Of a stretch of 64,000 nt of DNA, positions 20,937-29,397 are shown one piece after another (position 1 is the first letter of the stretch; each line of letters begins with the position of its first letter). The position numbers and the translations under genes are program-made. The DNA is taken from contig JALRLV010000003.1 in the NCBI GenBank assembly GCA_023268715.1, forward strand, positions 62,321 through 126,320, read 5' to 3'. This DNA is from Candidatus Thalassarchaeaceae archaeon (lineage in GTDB: Archaea; Thermoplasmatota; Poseidoniia; Poseidoniales; Thalassarchaeaceae). The notes under the pieces are model-generated. The model saw only the letters and a list, made by a program, of their open reading frames with translations. It was not told the origin of the DNA and searched no databases.

Positions 20937-21152
20937 ATGGCCAAATCCTTCGCTTGCGGAGAGTGTAACAGAATCCTTCCAGATCCTGAGAAGAAAAGCG
21001 ACCCGCCACAATGTATGCATTGCCCATCCGCGCCCGTAACTACAGACTGGTCTGGTTATGTTGTCGTTATGCACCCTAAGCGCTCTGAGGTAGCTCAGAA
21101 ATTGAACATTGATGATCCCGGTTCCTACGCACTAAAGGTGAACATACGATAA
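20937..21152 (+). CDS. spt4: transcription elongation factor Spt4 (RpoE'')
   Basis: FACGECNRI...CMHCPS zinc ribbon; WSGYVVVMHPKRSEVAQKLNI; follows rpo7. Confidence 0.93.
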   Translation: MAKSFACGECNRILPDPEKKSDPPQCMHCPSAPVTTDWSGYVVVMHPKRSEVAQKLNIDDPGSYALKVNIR

Positions 21153-21165
21153 GGAGGAAAAGAAT

Positions 21166-21543
21166 ATGGAAATTATTGAGAGAAAGGAAAATCCATTGCT
21201 TAACAGAGTAGAGATTAGTTTCCGCTGGAATCACTCCAAAGAAGCTACACCTAAACTTTCTGACATTGTTGCTGCTGCTGCAAAAGCTGAACCTGGTTCA
21301 AAGAAAGAATTGACCTTCGTGAAGAATGTTAACACCCGTTTTGGCCGCCCACAGACCACCGGAATCGCCGTCATTTATGGTGATGCGGAATCAGCAACAG
21401 TAGAGCCGGATTATGTTCATAACCGCCACGAGGCGATACACTCACCAGGTATATCAGAGGAGCCAACTGCTCCAGAACCTGTTGCTGAGCAGTCCTCTGA
21501 GGAAGAAGTAGAGGCTGATTCAGATGAGGGAGGCGATGAGTGA
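21166..21543 (+). CDS. rps24e: 30S ribosomal protein S24e
   Basis: MEIIERKENPLLNRVEISFRWNHSKEATPKLSDI, NTRFGRPQTTGIAVIYGD. Confidence 0.94.
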   Translation: MEIIERKENPLLNRVEISFRWNHSKEATPKLSDIVAAAAKAEPGSKKELTFVKNVNTRFGRPQTTGIAVIYGDAESATVEPDYVHNRHEAIHSPGISEEPTAPEPVAEQSSEEEVEADSDEGGDE

Positions 21544-21710
21544 TGTCCGATAGCCCCAACGCAAACGCGAAATGGTCGAAATACACAATTGAAGGTGACG
21601 AGCTAGTAAGGGCAGAAACCTGTCCAACCTGTGGACCTGGTGTCTTCCTGGGTCAACACTCCAATCGCAAAACCTGTGGAAAGTGTGGTCATACTGTTAA
21701 GAACGAGTAA
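21543..21710 (+). CDS. rps27ae: 30S ribosomal protein S27ae (55 aa; below the ORF-track cutoff)
   Basis: Translates MSDSPNANAKWSKYTIEGDELVRAETCPTCGPGVFLGQHSNRKTCGKCGHTVKNE; four-Cys zinc ribbon; TGATG overlap with rps24e. Confidence 0.92.
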   Translation: MSDSPNANAKWSKYTIEGDELVRAETCPTCGPGVFLGQHSNRKTCGKCGHTVKNE

Positions 21711-22596
21711 TCGTAAAATCACTCAAGGTCCCATCATTTGTCAAGACCTTGTCTGCAACAAAGCCAACGCCCAGTTGATTTCGAGGTGAAATCTCTAGGC
21801 TTGAATTGCTTAATCGTCCATCGAATCTCCAACCCGTAAACTCCCAGTTGCCATTTCTATTTCTTGCAGCAAATAATGGGCCTGGGGTGTTATGAGATTC
21901 CAAAACAGTCTCTTTATTTGAAATTAGAAATCCTCCTTCTGATAAAGCCAGTAAATGCAAATCCCCTGAATGAAATACTCTTTCTATTCTATCTGAGATT
22001 TGTAAGTTTCTCCTATCGATTTCAACACCAGAATCGGCCGAAATATCCACTACCAATCCATTATCATACCAAATGCTCAGAAAATCCTCATATTGTGAAA
22101 TTGAAATCGCAGTTTCAGCCCCTCTCAATTTACCATCAATGGTGCTGGGTAGGCTAGATCGCCATACCTCATTTGCTTCCCTGTCCATTCTATACACGCC
22201 TTTACCACGTAAGACAAAGCAGAAGTCATCATCAAAGCCAGTAAGGCAAGTGGGTTCAGAGTCTAGGGCGTGAGACCAAACTGAGTTTTTTGGGTGTAAA
22301 GACATAGGGTCCAAAGAAGTCCTCAGTTCACCACGTGAATTGCCATTTTCCCATATATTAGACAAATTTAGGCTAGAAATTCTTGCCAATCTCATTTCTG
22401 CTTCTAGCCAAATTCCAATCCAATAATCCCCCAAGTTAGTTGAGTGAGTTATCGTTGAGGGGAATGGAATAGAATGGTCTTCAATCAATTTACCATCATT
22501 ATCCAGTTTTGCTATTTCACCAAGACTTCCTATAACGACATAATTCTCTCCACAATCATCCACTCGAGTGGGAGTGAAGGGGACAGTTCGTTCCAC
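21697..22596 (-). CDS. hypothetical protein, possible beta-propeller-like (299 aa)
   Basis: Long ORF with repetitive beta-rich sequence; 14-bp convergent overlap with rps27ae. Confidence 0.6.
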   Translation of the reverse strand: MERTVPFTPTRVDDCGENYVVIGSLGEIAKLDNDGKLIEDHSIPFPSTITHSTNLGDYWIGIWLEAEMRLARISSLNLSNIWENGNSRGELRTSLDPMSLHPKNSVWSHALDSEPTCLTGFDDDFCFVLRGKGVYRMDREANEVWRSSLPSTIDGKLRGAETAISISQYEDFLSIWYDNGLVVDISADSGVEIDRRNLQISDRIERVFHSGDLHLLALSEGGFLISNKETVLESHNTPGPLFAARNRNGNWEFTGWRFDGRLSNSSLEISPRNQLGVGFVADKVLTNDGTLSDFTITRS

Positions 22597-22662
22597 GACT
22601 CCACCCCTCGGTTCTTGTGTTTGAACCTGTGGTGTGACTGACTCTGGTTATTCAGTTCCTGA

Positions 22663-23634
22663 TTGGATGGGTTGAAGTTAGCAGGCTTTTTCCATTATCA
22701 TATGGTGACACTTCTGCTAGCATCCAAAGCAGATAACGCATCTGTGAATCTCCATGAAGCAGTTATCAGTCTTGGAGGTTGGGGTACACCTGAAATATTG
22801 CCTCATGGATTATTGGTTAGACACTCAACTCAACCAGTTCATCTACTATTAATCGAAAAGTTACACATTTATGCGAATCGTATTGATATAATTCACGAAA
22901 AAGAGACTGCAGAGACAGTAGATGAAGTGCTAGTACTTTCCCGCCACGCTGCCAAAAGTGGCCTCCCTTCACTTACCGTTCATGCAATAGGTGTTCCCGG
23001 TGAAATACCTCATGGAGAAGAAGGATTTGCTGGTGGCATAAAGGGCATTGCGGTGCCTCCATCGCCGAGATTTTCAGCCATATATTCGGCCCTGAGGGAA
23101 GAATCCTCGAGATCAGAATTAGCAGATGAATTTGAGGTCAGTTTAGAAACAACTCACCATGGTCCAGTTCTTACCAAACCTACACTTTACCTAGAGATAG
23201 GGTCTACAGAATCAGAGTGGATTCGCAAAGATGCCGCAATGCTTTGGGCAGCAGTGATTTCTAGGGTACTAGGGTTATCTGATGCATCTCCGGAAGGTGA
23301 ATGGTTTGGTGAAGGAGATGTTATGATTGGCCTTGGAGGCGGCCATTATGCTCCCCGTCATTCGGATATTGCAATTCGAAGTGGTTTGCCATTTGGTCAC
23401 TTACTGGCAAATTATGCATTAATTTTTGATGAGGAAAACAAAGAATTTCCAACTGGTCCTTGGCGACATAGTTTGTTCGAAGCAATTGAAAAAACCCGTA
23501 TTGCATTTCCCGGTGGAACCATATTTGCGCATCTTGACCGTAAATCGTTCAAAGCCTGGCAACGAAATGCAATCATTACAGAATTATCCTCCCTTGATGT
23601 TGAAGTTCGCCGAGGGAAGGAGATTATTCCTTGA
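22663..23634 (+). CDS. dtdA: archaeal D-aminoacyl-tRNA deacylase (DtdA/GEK1 family)
   Basis: LTVHAIGVPGE, TTHHGPVLTKPTLYLEIGSTESEW, GLGGGHYAPRHSDIA; true start probably downstream (MVTLLLASK). Confidence 0.9.
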   Translation: MDGLKLAGFFHYHMVTLLLASKADNASVNLHEAVISLGGWGTPEILPHGLLVRHSTQPVHLLLIEKLHIYANRIDIIHEKETAETVDEVLVLSRHAAKSGLPSLTVHAIGVPGEIPHGEEGFAGGIKGIAVPPSPRFSAIYSALREESSRSELADEFEVSLETTHHGPVLTKPTLYLEIGSTESEWIRKDAAMLWAAVISRVLGLSDASPEGEWFGEGDVMIGLGGGHYAPRHSDIAIRSGLPFGHLLANYALIFDEENKEFPTGPWRHSLFEAIEKTRIAFPGGTIFAHLDRKSFKAWQRNAIITELSSLDVEVRRGKEIIP

Positions 23635-23671
23635 GCAAGCGTGAAAGTGTTCCTGTCACACGGCCTTCGAT

Positions 23672-24646
23672 ATGGGGGCACTCGGCCGTCTCGTCATGCT
23701 GATGATGCCAATCACTCCAAGATTCGTCGTGGGGTGGGTCGCAAAGAGGTATGTTGCAGGCCCTGATTTAGGGAGCGCATTGCAGGTAATGCGCTCAATG
23801 AAATCTCAGGGAGCTTGTTTTACTCTAGACGTACTGGGAGAAGAGATAACTAGCTTAGAAGAAGTGAACTTTTTCGTCAACGAATATCATAGGGCGTTGG
23901 ATGCAATAATTGCAGAAGATATGGATGCAAATATTTCTCTCAAACCAACCGCTTTTGGATTATTAATTGATGAAAAGCAAGCATTAGACAACATTGAAAA
24001 AATTACTAGAATTGCTTCAAATAACAATATCTTCGTAAGGTTGGATATGGAAGATAACCGAGTTACTCAGTCCACAATTGACATTGTAATTGAGATGCAT
24101 AATCGTGGATTAACCAACATTGGCACAGTCCTACAATCTAGGTTGTTTAGAACTGGAGAGGACATCACTTCACTTTCGTCGAAATTGGGTGGCCATTCCG
24201 ATGTTAGAATTTGTAAGGGAATTTACCTTGAACCGGAAGATATTGCTCACACGAAATATCATGATATTGTCCTAGCAACAAATAAGGCGATTGACGACTT
24301 ATTAGATGCAGGAGCATACACTGCGATTGCATCTCATGACATACCTGTAATAGACCATTCAATAGCGGCATTAGAAAACAGGGGCATGGGTCCATCAATT
24401 GATGATCCAAGAGGAAATGCAGGTCCAGTAAGAAGTGGTAAGGGACCGGGGTATGAGTTTCAATTCCTTCTTGGAGTCAGAGGCAATATACGAAGAAAGT
24501 TGGCAAAAGAAGGTCATCGAACACGTGTATACATCCCCTATGGAAGTAGATGGTACGAGTATAGTATGCGCCGATTAAGAGAGAACCCCGATGTGGCTTG
24601 GCACGTAGCAAAGAGCATAATTATGCCATGGACAAATAGACGATAA
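23672..24646 (+). CDS. proline dehydrogenase (PutA N-terminal-type)
   Basis: ACFTLDVLGEEITSLEEVN, ANISLKPTAFGL, FVRLDMEDN, TVLQSRLFRT, IASHD. Confidence 0.9.
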   Translation: MGALGRLVMLMMPITPRFVVGWVAKRYVAGPDLGSALQVMRSMKSQGACFTLDVLGEEITSLEEVNFFVNEYHRALDAIIAEDMDANISLKPTAFGLLIDEKQALDNIEKITRIASNNNIFVRLDMEDNRVTQSTIDIVIEMHNRGLTNIGTVLQSRLFRTGEDITSLSSKLGGHSDVRICKGIYLEPEDIAHTKYHDIVLATNKAIDDLLDAGAYTAIASHDIPVIDHSIAALENRGMGPSIDDPRGNAGPVRSGKGPGYEFQFLLGVRGNIRRKLAKEGHRTRVYIPYGSRWYEYSMRRLRENPDVAWHVAKSIIMPWTNRR

Positions 24647-25279
24647 TCATCGCCTATTTTGTCTTAGGTCATCTCTAGGATTGTATGGAGGATGGAGATA
24701 AATTCGCCGAAGGTCAACTGCATGCCGCTTACCTCGAAGGGTCCTACCCTTTCCGGTATGGAGTGCCCGAATTCTCCAACGGACTCCTTCTATTTCCATA
24801 ATTGTACCACACGAAAACACTTCGTCAGGAGAACATTCAATAGTTTTTGAACTACTTTCTTCACCATCAGTCATTGTTAATCGAACTTTGCATTTATCAC
24901 AGCGAACAGCCCAGAGTGTTGAGATTTCTCTGGCTACCAAAGTTTGTTTGGATCTAGTGTCCGAATCATCTATTCTTGTAACCCTGTATAGTATTCCATC
25001 TTCGTCAAAAACATCACCAACAGAAATCAATTCATCATCATCCGATTCAATAGAATGTGTTTGACTTTCTGCTCCATCGGAAAGTATTGAAGTAATCTTG
25101 ATCGCTTTCCCAGGTCTCAAGTGAAGGGTTTGCACCTCATTGCAATCAACACACTGGATCAGTAGGTCCTCTCCTTCTCCCTTGTTGACTTTTCGAAGTA
25201 TTCGATGCTCTGTGAAATCTTCACAATTAGAACATTCTGAGACGTCAACCGTCTCCTCATCATCTAGCCCTTGGTTCAC
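24647..25279 (-). CDS. HVO_0476-like zinc-finger protein
   Basis: CSNCEDFTEHRILR, CVDCNEVQTLHLRP, GDVFDEDGILYRVTRID, CDKCKVRL. Confidence 0.8.
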   Translation of the reverse strand: MNQGLDDEETVDVSECSNCEDFTEHRILRKVNKGEGEDLLIQCVDCNEVQTLHLRPGKAIKITSILSDGAESQTHSIESDDDELISVGDVFDEDGILYRVTRIDDSDTRSKQTLVAREISTLWAVRCDKCKVRLTMTDGEESSSKTIECSPDEVFSCGTIMEIEGVRWRIRALHTGKGRTLRGKRHAVDLRRIYLHPPYNPRDDLRQNRR

Positions 25280-25324
25280 ATCTGGGCGGCTGAACTACCG
25301 TTCTTGAAGCCATCCGCGCGTGGG

Positions 25325-26152
25325 ATGGTTCAAGAGAGAGCCATTCGAGGCGCTATTATGAGTGAGATAGGGGGTGGATTTGGACTTCCAACTATGTCTC
25401 AAAGGGAGATGTTCGAGCAACTTCTTGGTGATGATGAATCAAGAAGTGGTTCTGAACCTGAAATCGCTGCTGCGATCGGCGAGCAAATGATTCACATGGA
25501 TTTGAGGCCATTACCTCGCTCTATTCGAAAAAGGATACGTGATATAGCGGGTCGAATTCCTGCCAAAAATGTAGTAATTATCGGAGGAGGAATCGGCCAT
25601 CTTACCGCTTGGATGATGGATTTATGGTGCGGAGATCCTGCTATAGAAGATTCTGAGGGAAGTAACCGTCCTGAGACACTTCGTGTCATTGAGGAAGGTG
25701 GAAAATTTGGAGTAATCATCGATAGATTACTTCGCCGATATGATGCTTCTAACTGGGCACAGGTGATTTCAGACCCTTGGAGTGAAATTGCTGCTGAGAC
25801 TGAATCTTGGAATGCAGCGAATGCCACACTTCCCGATGTTGCAAGAAGTGCTCCTCTCCCTCAACCAATAGATCTCGTAATCATCGATTTACCAGAGATA
25901 GAGAGAGTTCGAGCTGCAACTCTGGCATTCAATCTACTAGCGCCTGGCGGAGTAGTAATGGCCCTGGAACCACAAGTGCCAACAGGAGATGTTGGTGAGT
26001 CTGTAAAAGGCGTGGAAATGACTCCCGCACAACGGGTCGTATCTTCATTCAATGAATGGATTGAATTTGTTCAATCGGTCAACTCCAACCACTCTGCCGC
26101 CTTCGTTGAACTCGCAGGAGGAACGCTAGGGGTCTTCCTTCGCTCTGCCTGA
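25325..26152 (+). CDS. SAM-dependent methyltransferase-like Rossmann protein
   Basis: NVVIIGGGIGHLTAWMMDLW...PIDLVIIDLPEIER...LAFNLLAPGGVVMALEP; start chosen at ATG 25325. Confidence 0.65.
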   Translation: MVQERAIRGAIMSEIGGGFGLPTMSQREMFEQLLGDDESRSGSEPEIAAAIGEQMIHMDLRPLPRSIRKRIRDIAGRIPAKNVVIIGGGIGHLTAWMMDLWCGDPAIEDSEGSNRPETLRVIEEGGKFGVIIDRLLRRYDASNWAQVISDPWSEIAAETESWNAANATLPDVARSAPLPQPIDLVIIDLPEIERVRAATLAFNLLAPGGVVMALEPQVPTGDVGESVKGVEMTPAQRVVSSFNEWIEFVQSVNSNHSAAFVELAGGTLGVFLRSA

Positions 26153-27717
26153 TTTGAATAGTTAATGTCGATGTGTTGTAGATAACTAGATGAGTATTCC
26201 GCCTCTTCTTCTGAACTCGAATTGCTCAATGCCTCTAACATCAAATCAATTCTAAATATTCCATAACCAAACTTGTCATCATGTTCAGATTGTCCATTGT
26301 CCATTTGTGAATTTTGGCTCAATTGTGTCTTGATAAATTCAATTGCATTTGGGCCACCTGAAGAACCCTCTCTTTGCAGCTCAGGGTGGGCTTCGAGAAT
26401 TATTGCCAATCCTCCCGAGACCCAAGCGGTAGCAGCTGAGGTTCCACTTGCCCAACCCCACCATGCGCCATCTCCTGCGCCTCCCGCAAATAGAATGGGG
26501 ACTTCCGCTCCGGGAGCCAAAATTTCGGGTTTCATATCTGGATCCGAACGAGGTAACATTGGAGGCCAAAGCCTACCATCATTATCTCCCTGTGAACTTC
26601 CTCTCCAAACGTTGCCTAGCCTAGTCGCTCCACCAACACATATCACATCCTCTACTGAGCCAGGTGAGGACACGTCTCCATCATCGTCCTGTCCATCATT
26701 TCCCGCTGCCGCAATCACGAATATTCCTTGATCAATAGCGTCTTGAACCGCGCTTTCCAGTTGGTCAGTAGTAATTCCAGCAAAACCAATCCCTCCTTCG
26801 CCGCCTAGGCTCAATGAGATAATGTCGGCCTGATTATCGGCGCACCAATCCACCGCCTCAGCTATTCCGGTATCTGTGCCTTCTCCATTGGAATCTATTG
26901 CCTTTGCAACCAATAAATCAACACCTTGAGCATTTCCGCTGAGCCCATTTTTCGCAACAATAATTCCTGCCATTGCGGTTCCATGACCTTCGTCATCATA
27001 TGGCTCATTTTGGCCATTAATTACATCTAACCAACCGGCTAATGCAAGGTGCTGTAAATCGGGATGACTCATTTCGATGCCAGAATCTACTACACAAACT
27101 ACAACACCACTTCCATCTAATCCTGATATTTCGTCGAATCCTGTCAATTCTTGGTAAGATTGCTCCCATCCGGTCAAGGTTGGTGGAGGTCCTCCAATCA
27201 ATATCTCATCTGCCACAGATCTAAGCCAAAGGAAAATGACTGAAGCCACTAGGATAAATGCTAATGTAGAAACTGAGCCGATCAACCATGGCAATGCGCT
27301 GGTGTCGTTTGTTGGGTTGTTAACTTCAGATGGATTTTCGATTGTTGGCTCTATTCTATATTCACTATCCTGATATTGATTAGAATTCTCATTCACCATA
27401 CTACCTCTGATTTCTGACCAAGAGTGTTCATGGTCATAATCATACAGGCTTCTTGATTGCCACACAGAAAACCATCCCGTGATAAAGGAAAATCCCACTA
27501 AACAACAAATACCCCCGCCAAGAAAAAGTATCGCATTTCCCAGTCCAGAGAAACCAGACTGCGGTTCAGAAGTAGTGTATCCAATAACAATTGCAATAAC
27601 CCCTAAAAGAAGTAGAGTCCAACCTAAATATTTGAAACTTTTAATCAAAAAATCCCTATTTTTCTTTGGAAAGAATTCTAGAATAATTTCGATGATAAAT
27701 CCGATATACCATCCCAT
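26071..27717 (-). CDS. membrane-anchored subtilisin-like serine protease (S8)
   Basis: Asp VVCVVDSGIEMSHPDL, His DEGHGTAMAGIIV, Ser SGTSAATAWVSGG; three hydrophobic segments before the catalytic domain. Confidence 0.94.
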   Translation of the reverse strand: MGWYIGFIIEIILEFFPKKNRDFLIKSFKYLGWTLLLLGVIAIVIGYTTSEPQSGFSGLGNAILFLGGGICCLVGFSFITGWFSVWQSRSLYDYDHEHSWSEIRGSMVNENSNQYQDSEYRIEPTIENPSEVNNPTNDTSALPWLIGSVSTLAFILVASVIFLWLRSVADEILIGGPPPTLTGWEQSYQELTGFDEISGLDGSGVVVCVVDSGIEMSHPDLQHLALAGWLDVINGQNEPYDDEGHGTAMAGIIVAKNGLSGNAQGVDLLVAKAIDSNGEGTDTGIAEAVDWCADNQADIISLSLGGEGGIGFAGITTDQLESAVQDAIDQGIFVIAAAGNDGQDDDGDVSSPGSVEDVICVGGATRLGNVWRGSSQGDNDGRLWPPMLPRSDPDMKPEILAPGAEVPILFAGGAGDGAWWGWASGTSAATAWVSGGLAIILEAHPELQREGSSGGPNAIEFIKTQLSQNSQMDNGQSEHDDKFGYGIFRIDLMLEALSNSSSEEEAEYSSSYLQHIDINYSNQAERRKTPSVPPASSTKAAEWLELTD

Positions 27718-27741
27718 CCTAGATCACTCCAAATTGTGAAA

Positions 27742-28896
27742 TTACCAGGCATCAGATCGTGAAAAGTGACTCATTACAGTGGTGCTTGAACCACACTCCC
27801 TACAAGATATTCTTGCTGGTATTATTGTATTGCATTCCGTGCAAGCCGTACCCGGAGCACCATTTCCATCACAATTCGAACACGGCACCTGAATACTACC
27901 ATCCTGATTTCTGATAGCAACGGAATCGGCACTACAAATTGGACAAGATCCTTGGCTCCGGCTTGCCTTCTTAGGAACAAATTCGCCCGCAACTTCCCTT
28001 GCTCGAACGGATTGAATACGATCTCCTGCTGCGCCTAACATAAATTGTGGATACCACAATACATGGACGAGCAAAGCCATAGAAATAATTCCAAACAACG
28101 CATAAATTACCACATACAGAGTCATATCATTTTCAATTGGTGGACGAGGAGAAACCGCATGAGCTCCAGCCCAAGATGAAATATTCAGGAATATCATCCA
28201 TGTTGCCAAATTCAAGCTCCATGCTTTCAGACTATGATCTCTCCATGCCTTCTGAACCACCCTCGGGTCAGGATGCGTATGCCGCTCTTCGACATGTATA
28301 TCTCTAGTTTCGATTACTGCTCTGTGTACAACAATTACCGCAAGGAAAATTAGAACTAGATTTCCTATAGCAAAACCTGCCCAATTTCCGGCACTTGTGC
28401 CGAATGGGAAGTCAGTGGCTGATGAATGGCTGACCACAAATCCAAGTTGGACTGCTAATGTTGCTATCATCAACCAGACAAGATTTTCTCTCATGAGTGG
28501 GAATCTTGTCCAAAGCAAAGCAAAGAAGCCAATCCAGGCAATTATTGAAAGTAAAGCCAACATAAGTGAGAAATCATTGACGTGTAGAAATCCTGCTTCA
28601 TCTCCGTAAAGACCCCATCTGTTGTAATCACCTCCAGATGCTATTTCGCCAATACCTAGATCCCAAGCGCCGAGGATTATTGATAGAGTGCCAATGCCAA
28701 TAACCATGGCTTCAGTAACTCCCCATTGTTGAAATATCATCTTTCCATGAAAGGTGTATTCTTGGATTAGTGAATCCAAAGGGGCTAATCTAGAATTACG
28801 TTCTTCTAACTTGAAAGGAAGTTCTACATCACTCAGTCGAACTTGGCTTGCATCAGCCAAATCCTCATCGATTGTATCGACCTCAACTTCCTCCAC
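27742..28896 (-). CDS. multi-pass membrane protein with C-terminal zinc-ribbon cysteines
   Basis: Several TM stretches; CPICSADSVAIRNQDGSIQVPCSNCDGNGAPGTACTECNTIIPARISCREC. Confidence 0.8.
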   Translation of the reverse strand: MEEVEVDTIDEDLADASQVRLSDVELPFKLEERNSRLAPLDSLIQEYTFHGKMIFQQWGVTEAMVIGIGTLSIILGAWDLGIGEIASGGDYNRWGLYGDEAGFLHVNDFSLMLALLSIIAWIGFFALLWTRFPLMRENLVWLMIATLAVQLGFVVSHSSATDFPFGTSAGNWAGFAIGNLVLIFLAVIVVHRAVIETRDIHVEERHTHPDPRVVQKAWRDHSLKAWSLNLATWMIFLNISSWAGAHAVSPRPPIENDMTLYVVIYALFGIISMALLVHVLWYPQFMLGAAGDRIQSVRAREVAGEFVPKKASRSQGSCPICSADSVAIRNQDGSIQVPCSNCDGNGAPGTACTECNTIIPARISCRECGSSTTVMSHFSRSDAW

Positions 28897-28991
28897 GCAT
28901 CACACCGCGAAGAATCACCCATAAGAAATACACTTGAGTCTGGGATTGCTAAATGGCAATCTAAACCCTTTACAGAGGGGTTGAGTTTGAG

Positions 28992-29077
28992 TGGCGCCGA
29001 GAGGGAGATTTGAACTCCCGAGGGTAGAACCCACATGATTTCCAGTCATGCGCAATACCAGGCTATGCGACCTCGGC
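28992..29077 (-). tRNA. tRNA-Ser(GGA), encoded 3' CCA
   Basis: Acceptor GCCGAGG/TCTCGGC, discriminator G, CCA; anticodon loop CTGGAAA; long variable arm; T arm gggagTTCAAATctccc. Confidence 0.95.
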
Positions 29078-29203
29078 CTGTATCCTTCGAGATACGAACT
29101 TGACTTTAGTCTGACGCAGTATATCTTTGCAACCTTGATGGGTCTCAAATTGCCTACTCCATCCCGCAGTCGTTAAATCGGTTATCTCGGTGGCGCGCTC
29201 ACT

Positions 29204-29278
29204 GCCACTGTGGCTTAGGGGTATAGCGTCGCCTTGGTAAGGCGAAGGTCGGGGGTTCAATTCCCCCCAGTGGCTCCA
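29204..29278 (+). tRNA. tRNA-Thr(GGT), encoded 3' CCA
   Basis: Acceptor gccactg/cagtggc, discriminator T, CCA; anticodon loop TTGGTAA; T loop TTCAATT. Confidence 0.95.
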
Positions 29279-29306
29279 TTGTAGTTATTTTTCTCCAAAA
29301 TTAGTT

Positions 29307-29325
29307 ATTGCACAAATTGTGCAAT
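29307..29325. terminator. hairpin attgcaca-aat-tgtgcaat followed by TTT
   Basis: Perfect 19-bp palindrome about 29 bp after tRNA-Thr, T-run directly downstream. Confidence 0.6.
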
Positions 29326-29341
29326 TTTCCCTCCATTTCCT

Positions 29342-29358
29342 CCTGTTCGTAGAACAGG
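29342..29358. repeat. perfect hairpin cctgttc-gta-gaacagg upstream of a TATA-like element
   Basis: 7-bp stem, triloop; TATA-like gtatataat at about 29368-29375. Confidence 0.6.
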
Positions 29359-29397
29359 GACCGAGTTGTATATAATCTCAACATGCTTGTTAGGGCC

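Noticed and set aside
26273-26731. 152-aa plus-strand ORF
   Set aside because: Antisense to the S8 catalytic domain, low-complexity Ser/Pro
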